DNA of 31,527 nt from an uncultured Bacteroidales bacterium (GTDB taxonomy: Bacteria > Bacteroidota > Bacteroidia > Bacteroidales > F082): contig CALBNP010000027.1 of assembly GCA_937896505.1 (NCBI GenBank), positions 1 to 31,527 on the forward strand. The letters run 5' to 3'. Under the pieces are notes generated by a model. The model ran no database searches and was not told where the DNA came from. It saw nothing but the letters and a program-made list of their open reading frames with translations. Below, piece by piece: positions 1-7,356 of this stretch (positions within the stretch are counted from its first letter, which is position 1; each line of letters starts with the position of its first letter). Made by a program: the position numbers and the translations under genes.

Positions 1-413
1 CAGCCGGTGCATCTTCCATCATGGCTGGTTCGCTCTTTGCCGGTGTCGATGAATCACCTGGTGACACTATCATCTACGAAGGCCGTAAGTTTAAGACTTA
101 CAGAGGTATGGGTTCGCTCGAAGCCATGCAGTGTGGCTCGAAGGACCGTTACTTCCAAGATTCGGTCGAGGATGTAAAGAAACTGGTTCCGGAGGGCATT
201 GCTGGTCGTGTTCCTTACAAAGGCACCCTTGCAGAAGTTGTCTATCAGATGGTCGGCGGCTTGCGCTCGGGTATGGGCTACACAGGCTCGCACACCATCG
301 ACGAATTGAAGAAGGCTAAGTTCATCCGCATCACCAATTCGGGTATTCTGGAAAGCCATCCGCACGATGTCACCATTACGCAGGAAGCTCCAAACTATAG
401 CAAAAGAAGCTGA
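1..413 (+). CDS. guaB: IMP dehydrogenase, C-terminal part (5' end outside window)
   Basis: This is the 3' end of inosine-5'-monophosphate dehydrogenase, the NAD-dependent enzyme that converts IMP to XMP in cytosolic guanine nucleotide synthesis. The reading frame is open from the first bases; the ATG at 21 is an internal methionine (MAGSLFAGVDESPG), so the gene is truncated by the window edge. Visible family landmarks are the GSLFAGVDESPG loop, the IMP-binding/flap segment around YRGMGS, SKDRYFQ, and VPEGIAGRVPYKG, followed by the typical C-terminal tail that binds the active site region (GGLRSGMGYTGS). The stop is 2 nt before the next ATG, so the next gene is probably cotranscribed. Identification is secure; only about the last 135 residues are present. 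Confidence 0.96.
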   Translation, partial: AGASSIMAGSLFAGVDESPGDTIIYEGRKFKTYRGMGSLEAMQCGSKDRYFQDSVEDVKKLVPEGIAGRVPYKGTLAEVVYQMVGGLRSGMGYTGSHTIDELKKAKFIRITNSGILESHPHDVTITQEAPNYSKRS

Positions 414-415
414 TT

Positions 416-823
416 ATGAAAGCGTCCATCACATTCCCTGAATTGCAGAACATCATCGCCGAAAGTGCGAAACAACCCATTACTTTCGCTTTTGTTGATG
501 ACAAGACCGTTCATGTTTCGGCAACTCTGTCGCTTGGTTTCATCAAGAAGACTGTCGAAGTTAACTTGCGCGTCATCGACCTCACAGGCAGCAATTTGCT
601 GGTGGGCTATAGCGGTGGTTTTGGCATCGAAACACTTGTCGGAACGGCCTTGAACGTGTTTAAGGAAAAGATTCCGGCTGGCTTGATTGACAATCGTGGC
701 AACGGCCAACTGATGATTCATCTTGGCCAAATTGACCAACTGAAAGGCGTATTTGAAAAGATTGACGTGCGCGACATCAGCGTGCTCAATGACGGAATAC
801 AGGTGGAAGGCAAGATGAAATAA
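416..823 (+). CDS. Hypothetical protein, about 135 aa
   Basis: I do not recognise this family. The 135-residue product has no signal peptide and no membrane segment. It has alternating hydrophobic residues suggesting a mostly beta fold, plus a glycine-rich centre (GYSGGFGIETLVG). It starts 2 nt after the guaB stop and is followed by a gap of about 70 nt before the periplasmic folding cluster, so it is probably translated from the guaB transcript. Codon use resembles its neighbours, which supports a real gene. The antisense frame covering 395-835 is judged a shadow, because the plus frame is tightly packed between good genes. A cytosolic location is inferred from the lack of a signal sequence; no function can be proposed. 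Confidence 0.8.
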   Translation: MKASITFPELQNIIAESAKQPITFAFVDDKTVHVSATLSLGFIKKTVEVNLRVIDLTGSNLLVGYSGGFGIETLVGTALNVFKEKIPAGLIDNRGNGQLMIHLGQIDQLKGVFEKIDVRDISVLNDGIQVEGKMK

Positions 824-896
824 TGCCTCATCCATACTATTTTGATGATTCTAGCGTTATTTACAATTAGAAGAAATTTAGACTATAATATCGGAA

Positions 897-2915
897 ATGA
901 AAAAATGTAACTTTTTGAAAATGTATGTGTTGGTTGCTTTTCTGCTACCAACGTTCTGCCTTGATGCGCAATCGAAACTTGATAAGAAAGTGCTGATGAC
1001 CATTGGCGACCAAGATGTCACCGCGAAGGAATTCTGCGATGTCTATGCCAAAAACAACCTCAAGGGTGATGTGGTGGAGAAGAAGACCGTTGATGAATAT
1101 ATCGACCTTTTTGCCACGTTCCGCATGAAGGTGATGGAAGCCTCAGAAATGAAACTCGATACGAGTGCTGCGTTCAAGAAGGAATTGGCTGGCTATCGCA
1201 AACAATTGGCTAAGCCTTTCCTCAGCAGCGACGACATCACTGACGAACTGCTGCAAGAAGCCTACCAACGCAAACTCAAGGATATCCGCGCTTCGCATAT
1301 CCTCATCCGTTGCGACAAACATGCTCTTCCTTCTGATACACTGAAGGCTTACAACAAGACTTTGGACATTCGCAAGAAGGCTCTGAAGGGCAACGATTTC
1401 GGTGATTTGGCCGTGCGTTATTCCGAAGACCCTTCGGCTAAGGACATACCTGCTACCGAAACCACACCTTTCCGTAAGGGCAATCGTGGCGACCTTGGCT
1501 ATTTCAGCGTCTTCGACATGGTCTATCCTTTCGAGACTGGTGCCTACAACACTAAGGAAGGCGAAATCTCGATGCCTGTTCGTAGCGATTTCGGCTACCA
1601 TATCATTAAGGTGGTGAGTGTCACCGATGCCATGGGTACCATCCAGGCCGCTCATATTTTCCTCCAACTGCCAGCCGATGCTTCTGCCGAGGAAGAAGCA
1701 AACATGAAAGCCAAAGCCGATAACATCTATCAGGAACTTATGGACCAGGATGGCAAGAACTGGAATGAAGCAGTCAACCAATATACCGACGACCGTGGCA
1801 CGGTTTCGCGTGGCGGTGCGTTGAGCAATTTCACGGTGAGCCGTATCGTCCCTGAGTTCATAGAAGTGTGCAAAGGCTTGGAAGTGAACGAAATCGCTAA
1901 ACCTGTCCGTACCAGCTATGGCTATCATATCATTAAGTTGTTGGGTAAGTCGGGCGTTGGTTCTTTCGAAAAGGAAAGCAAGGCCTTGACCGAACGTATC
2001 GAAAAGGACATGCGCTCGAAGAAGTCGGAAGAAGTGGTGCTTCGCCAAGTCAGGAAAGAGTATAAGTTTAAGGCTAACGATAAGAACATAGAGTCTTTCA
2101 TGGCTACTATCGACAGCTCAATCCTGATGGGTGCTTTCGAGCCTTCATCCGATGTGAAGATGGATGCCACTCTGTTCTCCATCGACGGCCATGCTACCAA
2201 AGTGAGTGATTTTGTCGAATATGTCAAGGAAAAGCAAAAGCCGCAAAAGTATTTGACAGCACCAACCTACGCCTACCAACTCTATGAATCGTTTGCCAAC
2301 GAAAAGGTCATGAACTATGCCGACGAACATCTCGAAGAGAAATATCCTGAATTCAAGGCCTTGGTGCAAGAATATAGCGATGGCATCATGCTGTTTAACC
2401 TCTTGGAAATTGAGGTGTGGAATAAGGCCGTGCAAGATACCACTGGCTTGAAGGAATTCCATGAACGCAATGCTGCCAAATATATGTGGAACGACCGCGT
2501 TTATGCCACTTTGGTTACGGTGAATCGTGCCGAATCGTTGCCTAAGGTCATGGCACTGATTGAAGAGGGCACACCTCTCGACAGTCTCAGATCTTTCATC
2601 ATGAGAGATTCCATTCCGAATACCTTCGTCCGTAAAGGATTCTTCCAAAAAGGTGACAATCAGTTTGTTGACCAAACAGAATGGAAGGAAGGCATCGTGA
2701 ATCAGATTCCTTCGACCGTTGACCAGTCAACGGTTATCGTGTGTATCCGCGAAGTGCGCAAGCCTGAGCAGAAGACCTTGAAGGAAGCCAAGGGCTTGGT
2801 CACATCCGACTACCAAACCGAGCTTGAAACCAAGTGGATTGAAGCCTTGCGTGCCAAATATCCAGTGAAGGTTGACGAACAAGTCTTGCAAGAAGTCAGA
2901 AATCTCTATAAGTGA
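897..2915 (+). CDS. Periplasmic peptidyl-prolyl isomerase with two parvulin (PpiC) domains
   Basis: A 672-residue exported foldase/chaperone of the SurA/PpiD type. An N-terminal signal peptide (KKCNFLKMYVLVAFLLPTFCLDAQ) precedes a SurA-N-like helical region at about 30-125. Two rotamase domains follow. The first runs roughly 130-245 (RASHILIRCD, GDLGYFSVFDMVYPFE, FGYHIIKV). The second runs about 250-350 (QAAHIFLQLP, GGALSNF, YGYHIIKL). A long C-terminal region of about 320 residues has no recognisable domain. Members of this family escort outer-membrane beta-barrels through the periplasm. The gene overlaps the next one by 4 nt (GTGA), so the two are translationally coupled. It is longer than E. 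coli SurA (about 430 aa). The Cys in the signal peptide is not in a convincing lipobox. Product class is secure; the exact client set is not. Confidence 0.92.
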   Translation: MKKCNFLKMYVLVAFLLPTFCLDAQSKLDKKVLMTIGDQDVTAKEFCDVYAKNNLKGDVVEKKTVDEYIDLFATFRMKVMEASEMKLDTSAAFKKELAGYRKQLAKPFLSSDDITDELLQEAYQRKLKDIRASHILIRCDKHALPSDTLKAYNKTLDIRKKALKGNDFGDLAVRYSEDPSAKDIPATETTPFRKGNRGDLGYFSVFDMVYPFETGAYNTKEGEISMPVRSDFGYHIIKVVSVTDAMGTIQAAHIFLQLPADASAEEEANMKAKADNIYQELMDQDGKNWNEAVNQYTDDRGTVSRGGALSNFTVSRIVPEFIEVCKGLEVNEIAKPVRTSYGYHIIKLLGKSGVGSFEKESKALTERIEKDMRSKKSEEVVLRQVRKEYKFKANDKNIESFMATIDSSILMGAFEPSSDVKMDATLFSIDGHATKVSDFVEYVKEKQKPQKYLTAPTYAYQLYESFANEKVMNYADEHLEEKYPEFKALVQEYSDGIMLFNLLEIEVWNKAVQDTTGLKEFHERNAAKYMWNDRVYATLVTVNRAESLPKVMALIEEGTPLDSLRSFIMRDSIPNTFVRKGFFQKGDNQFVDQTEWKEGIVNQIPSTVDQSTVIVCIREVRKPEQKTLKEAKGLVTSDYQTELETKWIEALRAKYPVKVDEQVLQEVRNLYK

Positions 2916-3781
2916 GGAATTTAGGTTTCGGCATCGGATTGATATGCTTGCTCTTGCTGCAAGGCTGTGATTTGTTTTCGAAAAAATCGAAAGAGATTAT
3001 CGTGGCTGAGTGTTATGGCAAGTATCTCTACGAGTCGGACCTTAATTCTGTAGCTCAGGGCGTTGATGCTACCGACAGCATCGCGCGTGTGAATGCATAC
3101 ATCGATTCGTGGGTGCGGCAGCAGCTGCTCCTTCATCAGGCTGAGGCCAACTTGTCGCCAGAGGAACTCGACTTCACGAAACAGATTGAGGAATACCGCA
3201 ATTCGCTGGTCGTCTATGCCTACGAAACGCAACTCATCAGCCAGAAGCTCGATACGGTGATTTCTGAAGCTGAAATTGAGACGTATTACGAACAAAACAA
3301 AGAGAGTTTCGTAGTGCGCAATACCTTGGTTAGAGTGGCCTATGTCGTTCTTGATGAAAAATGCAAACAGAAAAACGATTTCCGTATGCTGATGAGCGAC
3401 CACGACACTTTGATGCTCCAGAAACTCGATGCTTTGGCAACTGATTATGCCCTAACAAGTTACCTGGATGTCGACCAGTGGATGCGTCTCGACAGACTGA
3501 CGGAAATCATCCCGTTGGAGATATATAACGTTGAGAGTTTCCTGAAGAAGAGTAAGTTTGTCAGCTTCGACAAGGATGGGATGCTCTATTTGGCTCGTAT
3601 AGAGGATTATTTGCTTGAGGAGAGCAGCTCGCCCATTGAGATGGAACGCGACAATATCAAGGCCTTGATATTGATGCGCAGGAAAAAGGATTTGATTGAC
3701 AGGATGCAGACGTCGCTTTATGAGGATGCCCAGCGTGAGCATGCCATCGAAGTGTATGTGGGTGTGCCTGCCAATGACTAA
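2912..3781 (+). CDS. Putative lipoprotein of the periplasmic folding cluster
   Basis: A 289-residue product starting with GTG at 2912, which overlaps the stop of the preceding gene (GTGA). This start gives a complete lipoprotein signal, with a hydrophobic stretch GLICLLLLQGC and the lipobox LLQGC (Cys19), so lipidation and membrane anchoring are inferred. The mature protein is helix-rich and charged (for example SPEELDFTKQIEEYRNSL and EAEIETYYEQNKESF), which resembles the N- and C-terminal chaperone helices of SurA/PpiD-type proteins. I see no parvulin rotamase domain (no GGxLG or FGYHII segment). Its place between two parvulin-type proteins suggests that it works with them in outer-membrane protein folding. 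That role comes from context and helix pattern only. Confidence 0.85.
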   Translation: MRNLGFGIGLICLLLLQGCDLFSKKSKEIIVAECYGKYLYESDLNSVAQGVDATDSIARVNAYIDSWVRQQLLLHQAEANLSPEELDFTKQIEEYRNSLVVYAYETQLISQKLDTVISEAEIETYYEQNKESFVVRNTLVRVAYVVLDEKCKQKNDFRMLMSDHDTLMLQKLDALATDYALTSYLDVDQWMRLDRLTEIIPLEIYNVESFLKKSKFVSFDKDGMLYLARIEDYLLEESSSPIEMERDNIKALILMRRKKDLIDRMQTSLYEDAQREHAIEVYVGVPAND

Positions 3782-3801
3782 GACAGTATTAGATAAAAGA
3801 T

Positions 3802-5184
3802 ATGAAGAAACGTAATTTGATATTTTTGGCGTTGTCGCTTTCGGTTACGCCCATTTTGGCCCAAAACAGGGAGCCTCAGGTGATTGACAAGGTTGTGGCT
3901 GTTGTCGGAAAGAACATCATCCTACAGTCGGATGTCGAAAACCAATATCTCCAACTTCGTCTTCAAGGTGGCGCTACGGGTTCGTCGCGTTCTTTGCATT
4001 GCGAGGTCCTTGAAGATTTGCTTTTCCAGAAACTCATGCTGAATCAAGCCGAGATGGATAGTGTCACGGTGAGTGATGATAATGTTGAGGCCGAAATGAG
4101 CCGCCGTATCAATTATTTCATTACTCAAATGGGTTCACAGGAAAAGCTGGAGTCGTATTTCAACCGCACTTTGCCTGAAATCAAAGACGAACTGCGTCGC
4201 GCCGTGAAAGACCAGATGCTTGAGGAGGAAGTGAGAAAAGGTATTGAAGATGGTGTGACAGTGACACCTAAGGAAGTCGCAACCTTTTATAAGAATATGC
4301 CTGTTGATAGCATCCCGATGGTAAGCCCTGAATACGAAATCGTGCAAATCGTGAAGCGTCCGCCTGTTAGCGTCGATGAGAAGCTGCAAGTGAAGGACAA
4401 GCTCTACCAAATCCGTAAGAGCATTTTGGAGGGCACCTCAAGCTTCGCAACGATGGCTGTGCTTTATTCCGAAGACCCTGGCTCGGCACGCAAAGGCGGC
4501 GAACTGGGTTTTGTAGGCAAAGGCGAATTTGCTCCTGAATTTGAGGCTGTCGCGTTCAATTTAAAAGATGGTGAGATTTCGGATATTGTTGAAACGGAAT
4601 TCGGTTTCCATATCATCCAACTTATCGAACGTCAGAAGGATATGGTGAATTGTCGCCACATCTTGATGACAGCGAAAGTGCCTGTCGAAGCTCTTGAAAA
4701 AGCCCAAAACCAACTCGATTCGGTGGCTCAACTGATCCGTAATGGCGAGATGACCTTCGAAGAGGCTTGCAAACAGTTCAGCGACGACGACACGAAGAAT
4801 AACGGTGGCTACATCACCAATGCGGCAACGGGCGGCAATCGTATCAGCGTGAGGGATTTGCAGGAATTGGAAAACTATTATCCTGAGTTCAAGAACCTTG
4901 CCTTTGTGCTTAACAGATTGGAAGAAGGCGTGATTAGCGACCCCGTTCCTATGGTGACCAACGAGAATAAGGATGCTTTCCGTTTGGTGATGGTTAAGAA
5001 AAAGGTGGAAGCCCATCGCGCCAACCTTGACGACGATTACAACCTGATTCAGACTTGGGCTTTGGCCGATAAGAAGCATCAGGCCTTAGGCAAGTGGATC
5101 GGCGAGAAGGCCAATAAGGCTTTCATCCGCATCGACCCCAACTTCGCCGATTGCGAGTTTAATTTTGAATGGAGTATCAAGTAA
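3802..5184 (+). CDS. surA: SurA-type periplasmic chaperone / peptidyl-prolyl isomerase
   Basis: A 460-residue exported protein with a signal peptide (MKKRNLIFLALSLSVTPILAQ) and the canonical SurA N-terminal start of the mature chain (VIDKVVAVVGKNIILQSDVE). The SurA-N domain covers about 25-170. Parvulin domain 1 lies at about 175-280 (FATMAVLYSEDPGSARKGGE, LGFVGKGEFAPEFE, FGFHIIQL). Parvulin domain 2 lies at about 283-400 (CRHILM, FEEACKQFSDD, NNGGYI) and is more diverged. SurA accompanies unfolded outer-membrane barrel proteins from the Sec translocon to the BAM complex. The gene starts 20 nt after the lipoprotein gene and ends at the start of the moxR gene, consistent with one operon from about 897 onward. 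Confidence 0.94.
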   Translation: MKKRNLIFLALSLSVTPILAQNREPQVIDKVVAVVGKNIILQSDVENQYLQLRLQGGATGSSRSLHCEVLEDLLFQKLMLNQAEMDSVTVSDDNVEAEMSRRINYFITQMGSQEKLESYFNRTLPEIKDELRRAVKDQMLEEEVRKGIEDGVTVTPKEVATFYKNMPVDSIPMVSPEYEIVQIVKRPPVSVDEKLQVKDKLYQIRKSILEGTSSFATMAVLYSEDPGSARKGGELGFVGKGEFAPEFEAVAFNLKDGEISDIVETEFGFHIIQLIERQKDMVNCRHILMTAKVPVEALEKAQNQLDSVAQLIRNGEMTFEEACKQFSDDDTKNNGGYITNAATGGNRISVRDLQELENYYPEFKNLAFVLNRLEEGVISDPVPMVTNENKDAFRLVMVKKKVEAHRANLDDDYNLIQTWALADKKHQALGKWIGEKANKAFIRIDPNFADCEFNFEWSIK

Positions 5185-5186
5185 AA

Positions 5187-6146
5187 ATGTATAGTTCAGA
5201 TATTGAAGGCGCTAAAGCCTTGGTCGAAAAATACGATGCGCTGCGTGCTGAAATCGGCAAGGTCATTGTCGGTCAGCAGGATATCATCCATAATACGATT
5301 CTTTCCATTTTCTGTCAGGGGCATGTGCTTTTGGTTGGTGTGCCAGGATTGGCTAAGACCTTGTTAGTAAACACGATAGGCAAGGCACTCGGTTTGAGTT
5401 TCAGCCGTATCCAGTTCACTCCCGATTTGATGCCGTCTGATATTGTCGGTACGGAAATTCTGGATGAATCACGTCAGTTCAAGTTCATCAAAGGTCCTGT
5501 CTTTGCCAATATCGTTTTGGCCGACGAAATCAACCGTACGCCACCTAAGACCCAAGCCGCCTTGCTTGAAGCCATGCAGGAAAAGTGCATCACCGTTTCG
5601 GGGAAGACCTACAAATTGCAGGAGCCGTTCTTTGTCTTGGCCACGCAAAACCCGATAGAGCAGGAGGGAACCTATCCTTTGCCGGAGGCTCAGTTGGACC
5701 GTTTCATGTTCAACCTGATGCTCGACTATCCGACTTATGAAGAGGAAATTGACATTGTGAAAAATACCACCATTGGCAAGGATGCCGATGTGAAGGCGGT
5801 GCTCTCGCCAGAAGAAATCGTCTATTTCCAGCAGTTGGTGCGTCGTGTCCCTGTGCCAGACAATGTGTATGAATATGCAGTGAATCTAGTCGCCAAGACC
5901 CGCCCGGGAACGGTAAAAGCCCACGAATGGGCAAACCGCTATCTGAGTTGGGGCGCAGGTCCGCGTGCATCGCAATACTTGATTATCGGAGCCAAGGCCA
6001 ATGCCTTGCTTTCAGGCAAGTATTCGCCTGACATCGAAGATGTGCAGCGCGTTGCCGTCCCGATTTTGCGGCACCGTATCATCCGAAACTACACCGCCGA
6101 AGCCGAAGGCGTGAGCATTGAGGCGATTGTGGAGAAGATGAAGTGA
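5187..6146 (+). CDS. MoxR-family AAA+ ATPase
   Basis: A cytosolic MoxR-type AAA+ ATPase of about 319 residues. These act as chaperone-like ATPases that activate or assemble partner proteins, often vWA-domain proteins. Walker A is GVPGLAKT, Walker B is VLADEINR with the following TPPKTQAALLEAMQE, and sensor 1 is ATQNPIEQEGTYPLPEAQLDRF. I chose the ATG at 5187 (MYSSDIEG); an in-frame ATG at 5169 would overlap surA by 16 nt and add six residues. In many Bacteroidota this gene is followed by a DUF58 gene and the batA/batB vWA genes. Here the coding strand stops at 6146 and a toxin-antitoxin pair lies on the other strand, so the usual partners are absent from this place. Confidence 0.94.
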   Translation: MYSSDIEGAKALVEKYDALRAEIGKVIVGQQDIIHNTILSIFCQGHVLLVGVPGLAKTLLVNTIGKALGLSFSRIQFTPDLMPSDIVGTEILDESRQFKFIKGPVFANIVLADEINRTPPKTQAALLEAMQEKCITVSGKTYKLQEPFFVLATQNPIEQEGTYPLPEAQLDRFMFNLMLDYPTYEEEIDIVKNTTIGKDADVKAVLSPEEIVYFQQLVRRVPVPDNVYEYAVNLVAKTRPGTVKAHEWANRYLSWGAGPRASQYLIIGAKANALLSGKYSPDIEDVQRVAVPILRHRIIRNYTAEAEGVSIEAIVEKMK

Positions 6147-6168
6147 GTAAATTTATAGCTCACTGATT

Positions 6169-6570
6169 TCAAATAGTTTTCAATGGCATTGATATTTGCG
6201 CTCCGGCATCAGCCATGACTCCGAGTAAACCTGTCAGCACTTTGTCATTTTGGTCGAAAGTCACGGTGTAGGTGGTAAGATTTTGTGTTTTACCATTATT
6301 GGTGCTAAGGTGTTGCATGTCGTAGTCGAATTTTGTTTGCATATTGACTAATGCGATGGCAGAAATACCTAATGCCGATTCTATTTTATCGGCAATGGCT
6401 TGTGTCATAGGCCTTTTCCCTTTGATAAGTTCGTTCAAATGAGAACGTTGCATTCCAATTTGCATCGCGAAATCCTTTTGGCTTATTCCGCGTTCTTCCA
6501 ATTCATACATTAGGATTTTGCCCGGATGAGTGGCAGTCCAGATTGTCGTATTGTTATTTTCCTTTTCCAT
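6169..6570 (-). CDS. higA: HigA-type antitoxin, XRE-family HTH
   Basis: A 133-residue antitoxin candidate. A helix-turn-helix of the XRE/HigA kind occupies about residues 15-70 (HPGKILMYELEERGISQKDF, then QIGMQRSHLNELIKGKRPMT). About 60 residues follow that may bind the toxin or extend regulation. It is the second gene of the pair: its ATG lies 17 nt inside the end of the toxin gene. Toxin-before-antitoxin order is characteristic of the HigBA type. The HTH probably binds the 26-bp palindrome in the promoter (6902-6927), giving autoregulation. The C-terminal extension is longer than in the shortest HigA proteins (about 95-105 aa). Family call is firm; activity is inferred. Confidence 0.85.
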   Translation of the reverse strand: MEKENNNTTIWTATHPGKILMYELEERGISQKDFAMQIGMQRSHLNELIKGKRPMTQAIADKIESALGISAIALVNMQTKFDYDMQHLSTNNGKTQNLTTYTVTFDQNDKVLTGLLGVMADAGAQISMPLKTI

Positions 6571-6874
6571 AGTGTGTGCTGTCTAATTCAATCAATGTAA
6601 TAACCAAACCTTCTTCGGTTTCCTTAAATAATATCCTTTCAACCCGATTGTTGAAAACTCTAACAGAACTTAGGTCAATATGTTTTAGTTTTTCATAGTG
6701 CAAGAAACTGAATTGAGCCAAGTCATTTGCTTTTTCCACAGAACACATTGTGTTGTAAATGTCAGCAAGTTTCCGCGTAAACTTTTTGTCTCGCGCAAAT
6801 ACCTTATATTTCCCACGATTCGTGCCTGTTTTTATCAGCTCTTCTAAATCGGCCTCTTCAAAGAAAACTTTCAT
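6554..6874 (-). CDS. higB: HigB/RelE-like toxin
   Basis: A 106-residue toxin candidate of the RelE/HigB superfamily, ribosome-associated mRNA interferases. The fold is suggested by the order of a short beta strand (MKVFFEE), a helical segment rich in Lys/Arg (KYKVFARDKKFTRKLADIYN), SFLHYEKLKHIDLSSVRVFN, and the C-terminal strands RVERILFKETEEGLVITLIE. An upstream in-frame ATG at 6913 exists but would place the first codons over the promoter -7 box and operator. The ATG at 6874 is therefore the likely start. The stop overlaps the antitoxin start by 17 nt. The catalytic residues of HigB are weakly conserved, so nuclease activity is inferred from family and partner. Confidence 0.83.
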   Translation of the reverse strand: MKVFFEEADLEELIKTGTNRGKYKVFARDKKFTRKLADIYNTMCSVEKANDLAQFSFLHYEKLKHIDLSSVRVFNNRVERILFKETEEGLVITLIELDSTHYGKGK

Positions 6875-6891
6875 CTGTTTGAATTTGGCAG

Positions 6892-6899
6892 CAAAAATA
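6892..6899 (-). promoter_or_regulatory. -7 promoter box of higBA
   Basis: Read on the minus strand this is TATTTTTG, an exact match to the Bacteroidota -7 motif TAnnTTTG. It lies 17 nt upstream of the preferred toxin start (6874) and directly beside the palindrome at 6902-6927. No clear TTTG -33 box is seen at the usual spacing. Confidence 0.7.
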
Positions 6900-6901
6900 G
6901 T

Positions 6902-6927
6902 AATAATTCCCAAATTTGGGAATTATT
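6902..6927. promoter_or_regulatory. 26-bp perfect palindromic operator upstream of higBA
   Basis: Half-site AATAATTCCC, centre AAATTT, and the inverted half-site form a perfect 26-bp palindrome. It begins 2 nt from the higB -7 box and covers the spacer/-33 zone. This is where an autorepressing antitoxin with an HTH would act. Binding by HigA is inferred from position and symmetry. Confidence 0.75.
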
Positions 6928-7024
6928 TTTTTAAAAATGTTGAAGAAATAATCTTGCAAGCATAAAATCTCCGATTTGTTTACAACAGATAATGGATTTT
7001 TCATTCAACTATTGGAAAAATTCC

Positions 7025-7032
7025 TATTTTTG
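7025..7032 (+). promoter_or_regulatory. -7 promoter box upstream of the structured RNA / MBOAT gene
   Basis: TATTTTTG matches TAnnTTTG. Transcription would begin near 7040, giving a leader of about 320 nt before the MBOAT start at 7357 that contains the structured element at 7111-7305. There is no good TTTG at -33, so strength is uncertain. Confidence 0.55.
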
Positions 7033-7110
7033 CAACACACAACAAATAAATTTAGAAAAAGACACAGAAAATAGACACATAACAACATAAACAAAAGCAT
7101 TAGCTATTAT

Positions 7111-7305
7111 TTCGCGTTCAGAAGAAAAAAGCCTAGGAAACTGATTTCTTTAACGGATTAGAACTAATGTTCACGGAAACCTATCGGGTTTTCCTAATCA
7201 TACAAGTGTAATGTTAATGCTCGTGCCGTGTAGGTGTGGGCTAACTTAACTTGTATGATGGGTTTCTCCTAGGCTTCCCGTGAACGCGAATAAGGAGGCC
7301 TACAC
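7111..7305 (+). ncRNA. Structured RNA element, unknown class (leader of MBOAT gene or small RNA)
   Basis: Three perfect 10-bp stems are nested in 180 nt. P1 pairs TTCGCGTTCA (7111-7120) with 7281-7290. P2 pairs AAGCCTAGGA (7129-7138) with 7267-7276. P4 pairs TCATACAAGT (7198-7207) with 7249-7258. A smaller hairpin P3 (GGAAACC at 7175-7181 with 7187-7194) sits in the large 5' arm. The apical loop of P4 holds GTGTAGG (7228-7234), complementary to CCTACAC at 7299-7305 outside P1, a possible pseudoknot. No long ORF or terminator T-tract occurs between it and the MBOAT start. It could be a cis-acting leader, a 6S-like small RNA of Bacteroidales, or less likely a small inverted-repeat element. I could not match it to a known riboswitch core. 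Confidence 0.6.
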
Positions 7306-7356
7306 CTTGTTTCCCGTTAGTAAAGCGATTGGTAGTAATGCTGAGAACTATCAATC

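Noticed and set aside
1143..2048. 301-codon frame antisense to the first parvulin gene
   Set aside because: The plus-strand frame encodes a signal peptide and two parvulin domains. The antisense frame is low-complexity and lacks family features.
6872..6913. Toxin start at 6913 giving 119 residues
   Set aside because: The ATG lies in the operator palindrome and the first codons cover the -7 box. The ATG at 6874 gives a protein that begins like other HigB proteins.
7111..7290. Structured element as tmRNA, SRP RNA or RNase P RNA
   Set aside because: None of the core motifs is present (no tRNA-like ends, no GGAAG tetraloop-type SRP core, no RNase P conserved segments).
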